A model generated the notes under the pieces. It did not search any database and was not told where the DNA came from. It was given only the letters and a program-made list of their open reading frames with translations. 64,000 nt of DNA from Oidiodendron maius Zn (lineage: Eukaryota; Ascomycota; Leotiomycetes; Myxotrichaceae): positions 883,479 to 947,478 of the forward strand of contig KN832886.1 in assembly GCA_000827325.1 (NCBI GenBank), given 5' to 3'. Positions 1-12,517 of this stretch are shown piece after piece. A program made the position numbers and the translations under genes. The first letter of the stretch is position 1. Each line of letters begins with the position of its first letter.

Positions 1-2569
1 AAGGCTATCTAGTAGAGTTTAAAGAGAGTAAGATATACTATATCTATCTTCTAAATAAAGCTTAAAAGATTATATAATTATTATACTATATATTTAATAA
101 ATTAAAGCTTTAAGACTTTAAAGAATCTAAAGACTCTAGAAATATAGATAATTTAATCTAGTTATTAGAGGAAATCAGATATATCTCTAAAGCTACTAGC
201 TAAAAGAAAGATAATAGCCTTAATTAGAAATATAACTTTCTTTTAACTATAGTAGTTAATATAAAGATAGAATAGAAGGATAGTAATAATAATCCTAATA
301 TTAATCTAAAGTCTATATTTAGAGAGAAAGGTTAACTAAAAGGATTAAAGAATAAGCTAAGAGTTTTAGAATTACTAACTATTTAATTAGATTTAAAGAT
401 ATCTAATTAAATAAGATTATTTAATTAAATTAATTAAGAAAAGTCTAATTAGAGAAGTAAAGAGATACTTTAAAGTAGCTAAGACTAGCCTCTTTTAAAT
501 CTCTTAAATTATCTAAACTAATAGATTATTTAATTATATATCTAGAGTAATCTAGCCTTATTTATAACTATATTACTAGCTATATAGATTAATAGATATA
601 TAGTAGCTATTTTAGATTAAAAGGAGCTAAAAATACTCTAAAAGACTAAGGATTTATCTAACTAGCTAAAGTAACTAAAAGCTATATATATAGAGCTAAA
701 GTCTTTAATTAAAAATCAGATCTAGAGAGTTATATTAGTTAATAAAGACTACTTTAAAGTCTAGAGCAAAAAGGCTCTAGATATTAAATAGATATTTAAG
801 ATTAAATATAGTATTAATAACTAGATTATCTAGTATAAAGTTATAAGGATATCTCCTAGAGGCTAGTATAAAAGCAGGGAATTATAGGTATAATATATAT
901 AATAATATTATATAAGCTTCTAGGATAACTTCTATATCCTAAAGCAGAAATCAATTTAAAAGATAGACTATTTCTTATAGAACCTTTAGAAAGGATTACT
1001 CTCCTTTTATTAAAGTCTTATTCCTAAGATCTAGAAGTTATTATAGCTAGTATATTATACTAGTATCTTAGCTATACTCTATATTTTACTCTAGCTATAT
1101 AATAACTATTTATCTATAATAAAAGTATACTAGATAGTTAAAGGATATAAATAATAATATAGTCTAGATTATAATTAAACTTTTATTAGTATTATATATA
1201 TAGCTATCTAAAGGATTATTCTAAAGCTAGTAGTAGTAAATAACTAGATAATAGACTAGATAGATATTAAATTAGCCTTTCTATATAATAATATTAATAA
1301 AGAAGTCTATATTAAACTATCTAAAAGCTTAGAGCTATTCTCTAATATATTTAACTTAAAGGATATAGCTTTATTACTTTAAAAGGCTTTATATAGTCTA
1401 AAATAGTTACTTTAACTCTAGTAACTTATCTTAAAAGTAGCCTTTAAAAGGCTAAAGTATCTACTTTTAATTATAGATTAATATATATATTAATATACTA
1501 ATATAAGCTTAATAATTATTATATATATAGATAATTTCCTACTAATTAGACTATAAAAGAGAGTTAAAAAGCTAAAGCAGTAGCTATTAAAGACCTTTAA
1601 TATAAAAGACTTAGACTAATACTAGTATTTCTTAAAGATTAGATTTATATAGAATAGATAAAGGTACTAAATAACCCTTTATTAGGATATATATATATAT
1701 AAGACTTTAGATTAATTCAATATACTAGAATATAAAGCTATATTAATACCCCTTAATCTAGAAGCTAGTAAATCGCTAGTCCTTTATTAGAGAATAGCCT
1801 TTAAGGATTAAATTAAGCTCTATTAGTCTCTAATTAGATAAATTAACTATTTAGCTACTTAAATAAGGTATAATATTATATTTATAGCCTTTATATTATT
1901 ATAGTTCCTAGTTAATCTAGTACTAGCTTATATTAAGTTAGCTAGAAAGGTTCTATAATACTTTAAAGAGACTATAATATATAGTATTATCTATAGAGGT
2001 ATATAGAGACTAGATATTAGGCTATATATAGACTCTAATTATACTAGAGACTATAATATATATAGGTTAACTAGTAGATACTTAAGCTTTATAGTAGGAG
2101 AGCTAGTATTATAGCAATCAAAGCAATAATCAGTAGTTGCTTAGTCTAGTATAGAGGCTAAGTATATAGCTATATTAGAATTAACTAAAGAGGTAACCTG
2201 GATATACTACTTCCTAGAGGGATTAGAATATAAGAGACAGGACTTAAACCCTATTACTCTATATAGAGACAACTAGAGTATACTCTTATTAGCTAAAAAC
2301 CCTACCTTTTATTATAGAAGCAAGTATATAGCTATCTGCTACTATCTAATATACCAGGAAGTCAAAGAGAGTAGGCTATAACTAGCCTATATACCTATAG
2401 ACTATATACTAGCTGATAGTCTAACTAAGGCCCTGAAATCACTAGTATATACAAGGTTTATATGACTTCTAATGCTGGTAAAGGAGGTTAAATAAGGAGG
2501 GTATTCAAGGTGTTTTCACTTAGTTAGGAAGTAGTAGCTGAAGTGTATATATGCACTTAGCCAGGGGAG
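1..2569 (+). mobile_element. RIP-degraded Ty1/Copia retrotransposon, pol region
   Basis: Extremely AT-rich stretch with no open frame, yet the plus strand still reads as the end of a Copia polyprotein. Near 1508-1545 it reads LIIIYIDNFLLI, which matches the reverse-transcriptase YVDD box with the second Asp changed to Asn, a G-to-A type change. Near 2130-2175 it reads VVA-stop-SSIEAKYIAI, the RNase H motif. Around 2265-2350 a DNxSxLxLAKNP..YYRSKYI block follows, and near 2400-2440 ADSLTKAL. The polypurine stretch CCAGGGGAG at 2561-2569 abuts the LTR. The left end lies outside the window. Many stops arise at TAG/TAA where Copia has CAG/CAA/TGG, as expected of RIP. The element is dead. The Copia assignment is firm; boundaries to the left are unknown. 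Confidence 0.88.
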
Positions 2570-2830
2570 TATTGACTAGGTCCTAGGGCTTTAGGCACAT
2601 TTATATATACTATATATCTGCCTATTAGGCTGCCTACCGGTGCCTATAAGGTAACCAGGTGGGAGCCTATTTGGTGACTCAATTGAGTGTATAGTATTGA
2701 GCATAAAAGGCTCTAGTTCTCCTGAGTCTCTTCTTACTTTAGTTGTCTCTGCATCACTTAATATAACACTGAGTTTCACCTTGATTCCTGACTACGACCT
2801 GTGCACCTATATTGCCTCAGTTCAAGAGAT
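2570..2830 (+). repeat. 3' LTR of the Copia element
   Basis: Begins TATTGACTAGG (TGTTGACTAGG in related copies) right after the polypurine tract and runs through GACCTGTGCAC to TTCAAGA. The same sequence recurs at 23527-23790 (same strand) and 46725-46975 (opposite strand), and in diverged form at 2942-3188, 59953-60229 and 18107-18218. A 62-codon minus-strand ORF inside it recurs in the two close copies and is an LTR passenger, not a gene. The exact 3' end is uncertain because conservation continues about 20 bases past the CA of GTGCA. Confidence 0.8.
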
Positions 2831-2941
2831 ACTATCGCGAAATTTTCTTTATTTTGCCGAATCCTAATATTGTACACCTGGTAATAGCGGTGCACGATTC
2901 AATTTAAGTGTTCTAATTTTTTATTGTCGACGAATATATCT

Positions 2942-3188
2942 TGAACAGAGGCAATATAGGTACACAGGTTGTAGTCGGATATCAAGGTGAAACTCAGTTA
3001 TATTGACTATTGAGTGATACAGAGACAACTGAGGGGATTAGACTACAGAACACAACACTTATTATATACCTGCTTAGGTAGCAATATATATAGGCCCTTA
3101 CGACTATTCAGTCATATACTATTGCATATATTACCACTAACCCTGAGACATCGTGATATATGTGCTTGAAGCCCTGACACAGTCAACA
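2942..3188 (-). repeat. Inverted LTR of the same Copia family
   Basis: Reverse complement starts TGTTGACTGTG at 3188 and ends with ACCTATATTGCCTCTGTTCAAGA near 2942. It mirrors the 2570-2830 LTR across a spacer of about 110 bases. The internal third is diverged. Probably a solo LTR from a separate insertion, or the remains of a nested element. Confidence 0.7.
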
Positions 3189-3309
3189 ATATATAATACA
3201 GAATGTTACTTCGATGTCAGGACCTAACTAGAGCCCACACTCCGTTAACGATAGTTCTCTAAAGCAATTCATCTCATCTCTACCTTGTATCAGTTCAACA
3301 TAATAAATC

Positions 3310-4459
3310 ATGACTTGGGGCTCTATCTCACTTTTCTGGTTTGGCCTGCTAGGCGTCTGCAGTAGCATCCTAATATCCCCACAGGCGATGCAAGCAGACG
3401 TGGCGATTTACTTTCCTAATGATCTACTCGTTAACAGTTCTGGCCCGTCGACGCGTCAACGTACTTCTGAGCAATGGCCGATTCACCGTAGGCGCATCGG
3501 GCAACTCAACCGATTCAATCCTCATTGTTGAACCGTCCTCCGGATCGGGCGCAATTTCCTGTGCTACATTTGGAGAGAGCTCCTTGAGCACAGGTTCAGG
3601 AACGTCCTTCAATTGCACTCAATCCGCACCCTTCTCCAACGATGCCTATACCGATAACTCGTCGATATGGTAGACTGAGGTCCAAAGCAGAGGGCACACG
3701 GTTATAGGGTACGTACGATCTACCGAGAATATGAAATGGTGTTCTGATTTGTACCTTCAAGATATCGAGACCGGGCGCCTTTTCGATTTCTTGGGATTCG
3801 ACATGCTCTAAAGCCTCTGCGCTTTGGTTACCTAACACTATTCGTCTCTAATGACTCGAAATCTGCACTCTCTTACAAAGCAAAGTATCTCCAACTCCCG
3901 GGAATTGGAAGTGAGGATTACCTGTTCTTGAATATATTTATGCTATACCTACCTGATACCAGCAAGCCGATTGATGTACAAAAACTAAGGCCTGTCATGC
4001 TATACATTCATAGAGGAAGATTTGTTAGCGGCAGCGGTGGTGAGCCCGTATACGATGGCGGTAATATGGCATCTTGCGGCGACATTGTAGTAGTCACGAT
4101 AAACTCTTGACTTGACCCAGCCGGATTCTTGCCCCTGAATGACACAATTACGAATAGAAACTACGGCCTAGCAGACCAAATTACTGCGCTGGATTGGGTA
4201 AGAGCAAACATTGATGCGTTTGGGGGGGAGCCCAAACCATATTACCATCGCCGGTCAGTCTGCTGGAGCGATCTCGGTCCATGCTCTCCTCGGATCTCCG
4301 CAGGCGATTGGCAAATACGCTGCTGCAATGCCCATGAGACTCCTAGGAGGAATTGGCCTGTATAGTCAATATTTTTCTTTTCCTTCCATCGCGGAGGGAT
4401 CCATAGTCGTTGCATCTCCGGTACTGATCGCCACTGGCTGTGTGTCACGATATGCTTGA
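3310..4459 (+). pseudogene. Carboxylesterase (type B) pseudogene
   Basis: Conserved blocks of the carboxylesterase/lipase alpha/beta-hydrolase family appear in order but in changing frames. GIRHALKPLRF lies near 3787-3820 and SEDYLFLNIF near 3909-3940. An oxyanion-loop segment is near 3990-4040, with the usual HGG degraded to HRG. NRNYGLADQITALDWVRANI lies near 4153-4212. The nucleophile elbow GQSAGA is near 4252-4270, with Q where GESAGG is usual. Breaks include a stop at about 4108 and a frameshift in the poly-G run near 4223-4230. The reading ends before the Glu and His of the catalytic triad. The first 110 codons contain a signal-peptide-like start (MTWGSISLFWFGLLGV) but do not look like the usual N-terminus, so the 5' part may be composite. 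Family firm; inactivation clear. Confidence 0.75.
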
Positions 4460-4589
4460 TAGTGATAAAGGAGCAAGCTTTAAATTAATACCAGCCTAGA
4501 TAGAGCGAATTGCTGAAGATATAACTGCTCTAATATATACTTAGTTGAATGTAATAGATATTTTAGTCAATAGACACTTCCAGGCCGTG

Positions 4590-5557
4590 TTTATTATGCT
4601 TGGCCAAATCAGACAAATATTTCGCCTTCCGCAGCCTTTCTATACTCTTGATGGTACACATACCCGGTAACAATATAACCTTACGCTGCTTCTTGCAGTT
4701 GGAATTGATGCTGAAGATCACGTTCTCCCTTTAGCCTTTGCCTTAGTTCCCGCAGAGAGTGAGTAATGGTAGGGCTGGTTTTGCAAGAACTTTGCTAAAG
4801 CTCTTAAGAGATGGTTCACTCCCACCTGAATATATTATTATAAGCGACCGTGACAAAGGCTTTTTTAAGTGCCGTTGAATCAAAGCTCTTAGGTGCTTAT
4901 TATTCAACGTGTTGTCAGCATATTGCAGAGAATATCCAAAACAAATTTGGAAGGGAATATAGAGCTCGTTCTGGGAAATAGCTCGAGCACGGTCTTAAAG
5001 CACTTTTGAGAAAACTATTCAGGCGCTTAAGAATAATGCCCCTCTAGTTGAAGAGTATCTCAAGTCAAGTAGATATAAAGACTTTGCTTTTGCATACTTT
5101 CCACGACCTTGTTTTGGCTATAATACATCTAATGTTGTTGAGTCAATTAACTCGGTCTGGCGTGAGATACAAGAGCTTCCCCCTCTTCAACTTCTTGATG
5201 GAATTTATCAATGGACTCTTACTATATTTATAAGCGGCAACAAGTAAAACTCGTCCCTGGAAATACAGTACTATTAAATATAGTATATCGACATTATAAG
5301 CATTGAGAATCTGTTGCAAGAGGCTTTCAGGTTTTCCCATTTTCAGATTCTAATTTTATGGTAACAACATCCCGCAGGGTTGATTATATCGTTAGCCTAC
5401 CAGAGTCTCTTTATCAACCAGAAGGTGTACAGCAAGAGATTTACTCATGTGGGAAGTATCAAGATTATCAAGCGCCCTGTTTTCACGCCATTGCCTGTAT
5501 CCAGTTCCTTGGCAAGAATCCATATGACTACTTTTTAGTTATTATACCTGCACGTTA
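4590..5557 (+). mobile_element. MULE-type transposase relic (copy 1)
   Basis: Reads as a Mutator-like (MULE) DDE transposase across stops and frameshifts. A LDGTHT segment near 4650 is followed by ITLLLAVGIDAEDHVLPLAFALVPAE-type sequence with frame breaks. IISDRDKG lies near 4835, and a CCQHIAENIQNKFG block with the C..H ligand pair near 4912-4955. SNVVESINSVWREIQELPPLQLLD is near 5130-5200. A SWIM-type zinc finger (CGKYQDYQAPCFHAIA) is near 5450-5505. No terminal inverted repeats were found. A second diverged copy lies at 53221-54980. Inactive. Confidence 0.72.
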
Positions 5558-8160
5558 AGCTTTTAACAAGCGGTTTTAATTTTATTTAAGAAAGACTAAG
5601 AAATACCTTAATACATGAGGGCGTGTCGAGTCATTTTTCATAAAGTTCCGCTATAAGTTGCTCAACATTCCGATTTCCAGCTGATATGTCCAGAACTGAC
5701 TGTATTGGGCTCTAGAATCCTTGTTAATAATCCCTTCCATGCCGTTGAAATTTGTTATTGCCACAATTGAGCTTTCCGAATAAGCCCTGGGTGAGAAAAA
5801 CATTCCGAATTTGATCAATGTTTACATTCATTTATCCGTATTTGTTTAAAGGCCTCAAACACTCAACTATCACCTTCCCATAGGATAAAAGACGCCTTAA
5901 AGAGATCTCCGAAAATCAATCGGTTAGCGAGAGTTTCGCCAATTGTTCCCTGCACACTACAGAAGCGTCCTGTCGTATAATATAAGCAACCAGTTCCACG
6001 TCAAAAAAGGTTGTTTTGGTATCTGCAGTATTTAAGAGCGTATGCCCTACAGAAGCAGATAGTATGCCCGTTTTTTAATGGCAGTCCTCTGTTCTGTTAT
6101 CGTAATCTTGCGATCGCTTTGGAGCGCCACCCAACAACAATCAGTTCTATCAAATAGAGTAGCACGAACTAGCCACGCTAGCAAGGGAGGGTGCTCCAAT
6201 AATACATTCATTTAACAATTTTAAAGAAGGGAAAGTTCTGCATAATATTGTCCATTTAGGCCAAGAGCAAACCAAATAGAGGATTCGTATAAACCCTACT
6301 AGTGTAGCTAGTTCGTGCCGGACAAAGGGATATGAATCGATAGACGGTGTATTATCGATGAAGTAAGGGGGCTCGTTAACACCTTGATAACAGAGCCTAA
6401 TAGTCACGCATTTACTAGTCATGTTTCTTGGATCCCACTAAGTTCCTATCTCAGCTGTGGCTATAATATGGTAGACAAGGAGAGGTTATTTTACATGTGT
6501 CCCCGGGTGTATAGTTTTATCTCTGTCAATCATCGAGTTACCCGCTCCAGACCTTCTTAGCGACGTCCTCATCTCCATTAATTGGGATGTGTAGATACAC
6601 AAAGAACTATTTTATTTATTCTTCATGTACAGACACGGCTATTGATGGCAAGGAGGAAAATCGGCGCTCCAAAAGTCCACACGAACGGTACATCGTCGTA
6701 CCTGATCATTACCCGTTATGCTCAACCTAGCATTGCCCATGGTGTGCCTACTATTTTCCGAACTATCACACTCGACAGCTTTGGGTTTTGAAGATCTGTC
6801 TTCGTAGAAACATATTCCAGACTTAATTGGTCTGTCTTGGGAGCACGTCAGACTAAAATCATCTCGTCCTCAATAGCATCATCAAGATGGACACTTCTGT
6901 TTTGCGATTGTTTACCCTGTTCCCGAAGTTGTGAGCCTCACTTTGCAGAGGAGAAGAGAGGGTCGTGTGCACTGCAGCGGGGTATAGAATCAGGAAAGCA
7001 GGCAGCGGAGTAATGGATAGAATGAGCGAAGGGCATTTCCTAGAATAATTGATACTGTGGTCAGTTCGACGTGCTATTTCTGTGCCTGGAATTCATAGTT
7101 GTATAGCTGCTTACCTCTTCAGAATAAATTTGAATTATCATACGACACACTGGTCATTGGCACTGTGAGTTGTGGCTGTTACTTTGGGAGATGTAAGGTA
7201 ACAAGTGGATACATTCTCTGGGAGTTTTGGAAGCGACTGTTTACTGTGGATTTATTCGAGGTATGGTTCTGTGTTGATGGCCCCAATCGTGCTCAAAGTC
7301 CTAAATAGGACTGATATGGTTGTTAAGCCCAGGCGACATTCTCGAGCCGATCTAGGTTTAATAGTCGAAAGTTTGCTTAATCAAACATCAGACAGCCTTT
7401 CAGTCTCGGCATAAAAAGCGAAAAAAATTGACCACGTATCCACTCAACATAAGGAAAGTTTTGCGAGAGGGCTATGTTCCAATGCTTATGTGGCAAGAGG
7501 GCTGGAGCCGGGTGCTTAGATGAGGCTAGTGGATTATATTCTGGCGATCTACATCTAACCTCTGCCGGAGGGGTAGATGAATATGGATATCGCAGGGATG
7601 CAGATTGTAATCCAGGCCCGAATTTTAGTCTTGATTCACGTGGCGGGGGATTATCAAAGAACGCTCTGGGTGATGGGTAATTCCGGGCAGGAATTGTGCC
7701 TGGGGTAAAGAGGAAAAGAACGGCACTGCATCGCATCCCAGAAGTGTCAACGATATCCGAAATTCGCAGTACTAATATCCGAGAAATGACTTCCTTTTGG
7801 GTGCGGAATTATTGCGCGCGTACATGTCCTACCCACGAGGTTAGGATCAATACATTCAGCTTTAACAAGCTGCGTCATCTCATGCAAGTGTGCCTTCCTT
7901 CTGTCCTTTCTGCAACGCTGTGAAGAGCCCTCACATACACGTCCCACCCGTCTAATTTGCCTCTGGCAAAGGAAAGGGCTTTATTCCGCTCTCAATTAGC
8001 CCCCTAAAGACTAGTATCATTCGAATATCTCCTGATCATCTTAATTTTGTCCCCACTATATACTACTCCCCAACCAGTACTTCCTCTCTCTCTCTCGTTG
8101 TTGAAAATAGAAGAAAGTTATGTTATGCGAATCATCACCTTGATCTCATAGACACCACAA
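5558..8160. other. Gene-poor decayed sequence
   Basis: No intact gene recognised. Two short readings resemble ankyrin repeats. On the minus strand near 5640-5700 a SVLDISAGNRNVEQLIAELY-like segment occurs, and on the plus strand near 6155-6265 an LATLAREGAPI followed by LHNIVHLGQEQ-like segment. Both are broken and too short to call. Plus-strand ORFs at 6582-6791, 7099-7308 and 7474-7680, and minus-strand 7377-7736, match nothing I know. Confidence 0.4.
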
Positions 8161-8680
8161 CCATACGTCCCAATGATAATGCTATTGTCACGCAAGGCCC
8201 GAAAGTAGTTAGCCCAAAAAAGCTTGCTCATGTCGTCTTTCGCGCAGTGAACTTCCACATCGTGATCGAATTTTACAAGGTCTTTCTAGAAGCCTCTGTA
8301 GCATTTGCGAACGGCCCTGCCGATTTCCGTGCATGACGGGGAAGGTTACAGCCTTCCGCACCAGGACTCGACCGTGTTGCCTTTACCAAGCAGAGTAAAA
8401 TGAACTCACTTTTGTCGCTGCCCGAGTAACCGCCATATTACCTGAAGATGTGGCTTATCTGTGAAGAAGAATTAATGTTCAGCTTAAACAAATATTTCTG
8501 CATTTGTATGCTCTAAATAAGGCAAGAATTATAAGGAGCATATTACCTATAATGCTGCTTTGGAGGAAATAAAGGCAAATATACAGATGTTATCGATCAT
8601 AGAGGTATGAAGAGTTAGTGTTATCTCGTGCCCTCGAAATAACGAAAAGATTGACGGAATTCTTACACAGGGGTATATTT
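8161..8680 (+). pseudogene. VOC/glyoxalase-type dioxygenase pseudogene
   Basis: The plus strand near 8205-8320 reads SPKKLAHVVFRAVNFHIVIEFYK then VFLEASVAFANGPADF. This is the start of fungal vicinal-oxygen-chelate (glyoxalase/bleomycin-resistance) proteins, whose first metal-binding His sits in the LAHVVFR segment. Downstream, RVAFTKQ near 8375 and LHLYALNKARII near 8500-8535 fit the later part of the same family. Stops and at least two frameshifts interrupt it, and no complete chain can be read. The C-terminal GPxxxxYYxDPDGN motif is not recognisable. The family assignment rests on short segments. Confidence 0.5.
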
Positions 8681-10374
8681 GCAATCTTAGAAGCTCGTGA
8701 AATCATGGTAGGGAGGGAAGGTATTGCGTGCAGAGCACTATGACCGGATAATTTAGGATTGTTGTGCGATTAGTGGGAGAGGAAGAGACTGTGGTCAATG
8801 TTTTACAATACTCCAACTACCAACTAGATCACTACCAAGCAAAAGCGACTTCAGACCCTTCTATGATTTCGGATGTTCGTGTTCCACGCTAATGCGTGCG
8901 AACATCTTGCCATTAGCGTGTCGCAGATTCTTCCTCATAGAGACAAGCAGGGTAAGGATACAACCTCTGTGCCTCTATCATGCGACATTGCCCCTTCATT
9001 CCTATTGTAAAAGTACCTTAATGCGACAGCCCGCTAGTGCCGCTCCTACTATGCGGTGTTAGTTAGTGGAGGATTGTATAACTCCAACTTCGAGAGCAAG
9101 GGACACCCAACAACAGGCTATTCAATGGCGCGGTGACCGCCGTTATATAAAGGTCCTTTGCCGAGTGGGGCATGACTGTATCAGCTTGTCTACAAAATAG
9201 CGACGCCCAAACGATTATTCACTCACTCACAGCTTGTTGTCTTATATTTGCGCCTGCAAATATAAATTACTCTACAGCGGTGGGAACCTAGCCCTACGTG
9301 TGTCTTCACTTTGATCGGGGTACTCGCAAAAATCGTGAGGGGGTTCTGAGTAATTTCAAACAATGTTGGGGGTATTAGTAAATAGCCGGAGAATTTAATG
9401 GAGCCTCCATGACCAATAATGAAGACTCTTGGTGAGAAATTGCACATCTTTTGTGCTCCAGTCTGCAATGGCAACAAATTCAAATAGGTCTCTCCTTTCT
9501 TACGACAGATTCGGGGCAGTCATCATCGCAAACAGCGGAAGTTGCTAAATGAGGGTTGTAGCTAGATAAGCTCCAGCTACTTTCGGTTGTTGTTTAGCGA
9601 GCTTTATTTCAACAGCACCGCGTGCTACCGTTAGGCCAGAATACCGAAAAGCACCTAGTCCACTTAATTACATTAATGATAGGCCTACTCAAATCGACAT
9701 GCCTACTTAACGAGAGATCATCATAGTCACTTCTAACCATAGACGACGAGGTTAGGCGAACAGGCGAACAACATCTACCGTAGTCAGAATAAGGAAACTT
9801 TTGCGAACGTGCAACGACGTTTGTTCGGGCAGATCTAATCTAATCACCACCAATAGTCCATGCAGGAACTCGTATGGTCAGGCCTCGTCTTGGACTGGAG
9901 AAGTTCCTCCTGCGTAAACCGTAATGTTTTTTTGCCACCAATCAATAAGATTTGCCCTTTTAATTTAGAGAATGTTTTGCGAAGGCGGTGAGAGTGTTGT
10001 TCTCTGCACATTTTGGGGGCCGCCCTGTTGTCGCAAAGGCTCTAGCGGGGTCCCATTCGTGGCTGTCTCGCCCACTGATACCCAGTACTGCCACTAACGA
10101 GATCACAGCAATCACAGCCATCAAAGCAGTAGCCTCCCCTCACTCCCCCCCGGGACCTAGGTTAACCCTAAGATTTGCATAAAATAAGGCAGCAGGTTCC
10201 ACTTTAGTCAAACTTCGTCCTCGTATACCACTCTTACGCGTATGCCGTTAAGCCACACTGGCGCTTTTATACTTAGTGCAGAATATTTGCTGCATGGCTT
10301 TCTGATATGCCGAGTCACTGTTTGATCGTGCCCTCATCAACTCCAGAACCAGAACTCAAAATTATTTATCAAAG
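8681..10374. other. Intergenic region upstream of tyrosinase
   Basis: No recognisable gene. A GTTATATAAAGG TATA-like stretch lies near 9140. A 64-codon plus-strand ORF at 9988-10182 (SPPGPR-rich tail) has no recognised domain. The region probably holds the tyrosinase promoter. Confidence 0.4.
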
Positions 10375-11711
10375 ATGAGGCCCATCTTCTTCATACCGGC
10401 CGCGAGTCTGATCATAACAGGCTTCTGCATCAGCAATGCTTCTTCAGCCCATACCCCCAGAGTCAGCCTTGCAGAGTTGCAACAACAAGCATATCAAAAC
10501 CAGCTTACTGAATTGAGCAGACGTACCAGTGGATGCACGCTGGAAAACGTGGCCGTACGCAAAGAATGGCAAGAGACTCTAAATCTAACCTTACGAGCCT
10601 GTATTATATTACCTAGATCTAACCATTACGCGTATAGGAGCTCTCTGACAGCAGAACAACAGATCAACTACACTAATGCCGTATTGTGTTTACAATCTAA
10701 GCCTGCTATAACACCAAGGTCCGTTGCTTCTGGAGTTCGCAGTAGATTCGACGATTTTGCTGCAACCCACATCAACCAAACTCTTATCATTCATTTCGCC
10801 GTAGGTTATCCTTCGATTCCATGGGGCGCTGAGCTGATCAAATCGAAGTCCATATTCTTTGCCTGGCATCGATACTTTGTTCATACCTATGAACAGGCAC
10901 TCATCAATGAATGCGGCTACAGTGGTATTCAACCATACTGGAACTGGTCCGACAATGCTGCCGACCCTCTCAAGAACACCCTTTTCGACGGCTCTGAAAC
11001 GTCCATTGGCGGCGATGGGGCCTATATCCCTCACAACGTATCCCTTATCAATATACCGGTTATAAATATAACCGTGACACTGCCAGGTGGTACTGGTTCT
11101 GGTTGCATCTATAGTGGGCCTTTTCGAAACATGACAGTAAATCTCGGCCCCAATAGCGCTCTGGACTATAACCCCCGCTGCCTAACTCGAGACTTTCGTG
11201 GATTCCTCTCTAATGAGTATCTCACGTACGACAATATTACTTCCCTCATAACCGGGTCCAACGATCTGAATAACTTCACTGACACAGTCAACCTGTCTAA
11301 TGGAATACACAGCAAGGCCCACCAGACCGTCGGCGGCCTGGAGTTAGACCTTTATGCTAGTGCCGGGGACCCGGCATTCTACTTCATTCATACACAGTTG
11401 GATCATGTCTGGAACACCTGGCAGTGGCTCGACCCTAAGACTCGCATCAATCAAGTTTCCGGCACCTTGACCTTCCAGAATAGTCAGTATCCCATTCCTA
11501 GACCCTGTGCCACTGCAAGCCATACCATATCCCCAAGCCTCGTAAAATACGTAGCATTTACTGAGGGACAACTCTAACACCCTTAATAGTTCCTCCTTCT
11601 GCCAATGGCACCCTTTCTACTCCTATGGATTTGGGCTATAATGCTGGCCCTGTGTTGATGAAAGATGTCGTATCTACAATAGACGGTCCATTTTGCTACA
11701 TCTATGAGTGA
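10375..11711 (+). CDS. Secreted tyrosinase (type-3 copper oxidase)
   Basis: Predicted exons 10375-10568, 10638-10800, 10849-11482 and 11590-11711 give 370 residues. A signal peptide ends near SNASSAHTPR. The CuA site reads THINQT...IIHF...FFAWHRYF and the CuB site GIHSKAHQT...FYFIHTQLD, so all six copper-binding His positions are present. Known role: oxidation of phenols to o-quinones by the tyrosinase family; the substrate here is unknown. Intron 1 (69 nt, GC..AG) and intron 2 (48 nt, GT..AG) are multiples of three and stop-free, so the unspliced frame stays open and misleadingly yields a 400-codon ORF ending at 11577. Splicing restores KEWSSLTAEQQ and IHFASIFFAWHRYF. Intron 3 (11483-11589) removes that stop and adds the conserved tail ending GPFCYIYE. 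Neighbouring kelch gene converges. Confidence 0.88.
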
Positions 11712-12517
11712 ACTGGAAATGCACTCGAGACTGCAATCCCCCTCTGATGGGGCTCAAGCTTTATTTAATTTTCGTACAAGTAGTTAGGACGAACCTTTCC
11801 TAGAATATTCCTTCAAATGTCTCTTTCATCTTGTATCTAACAAGTCTGTTCGTGATCTTCAATATCTATCTCCAAGGACTAGTCAGATGGTCGTGCATCC
11901 TATACTGTGATTGTATTTTAATCTTCCCCTTAAGCTTTCATTATACGGAATATGGATGCTAATGGATGAGCAATAGGTGGCAACTGATTATAGGCTTCTA
12001 GGCTTGGTTTAGCCGTGTCGGTATACGATCTTACCATCTCGACACCCAGCACGAGCTGTAAATATTTCGAACATCATGATCACAAACTATCGTTAGTTGG
12101 GAGTCTACACTGTTGCCTTACTCGAGATAATTTGTAACTTATAGAGATCGAAAGACACTGGGGATTTAAGATATACACCATAACCCTATCGCTATAGGAT
12201 TACATTATATGGGATCGGCTGCAGTTAATTGATGAGAAATGCTTTCCAATAACTTATTAAGAAAAGTGCATTGGTAACCTAAGTTGTTCCCCTCCCTCTC
12301 TCAAATCCATGAACCCCTCCCTCTTCCGGGGCTCCATTATCCCCTCGATTTGAATGGATGGAGGACAGGGTTCACGATATGATCAAAGCCTTCTATTTGT
12401 ATAGTTCAGCTCGCAGTGCCATCGAGTAATAAATCAATCTTTCAACTATGACATGCTAAGCACGACAAATATTTTACCTTGTCCACCAATCAGATGAACC
12501 GCGCCCGCAGCCTAGAG
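11712..12517. other. Convergent intergenic region
   Basis: Lies between the 3' ends of tyrosinase and the kelch gene. AT-rich, no ORF of note. Presumably carries both 3' UTRs; no specific terminator motif is claimed. Confidence 0.5.

Noticed and set aside
2591-2779. 62-codon minus-strand ORF, nearly repeated at 23547-23735 and (plus strand) 46768-46971
   Set aside because: Its near-identity in three places comes from the LTR repeat it lies in; no sign of protein-level constraint.
3424-3838. Overlapping minus-strand ORFs in the first carboxylesterase
   Set aside because: Shadows of the esterase reading on the plus strand.
5640-6270. Ankyrin-like snippets on both strands
   Set aside because: Too short and broken to annotate as genes; mentioned only in the region note.
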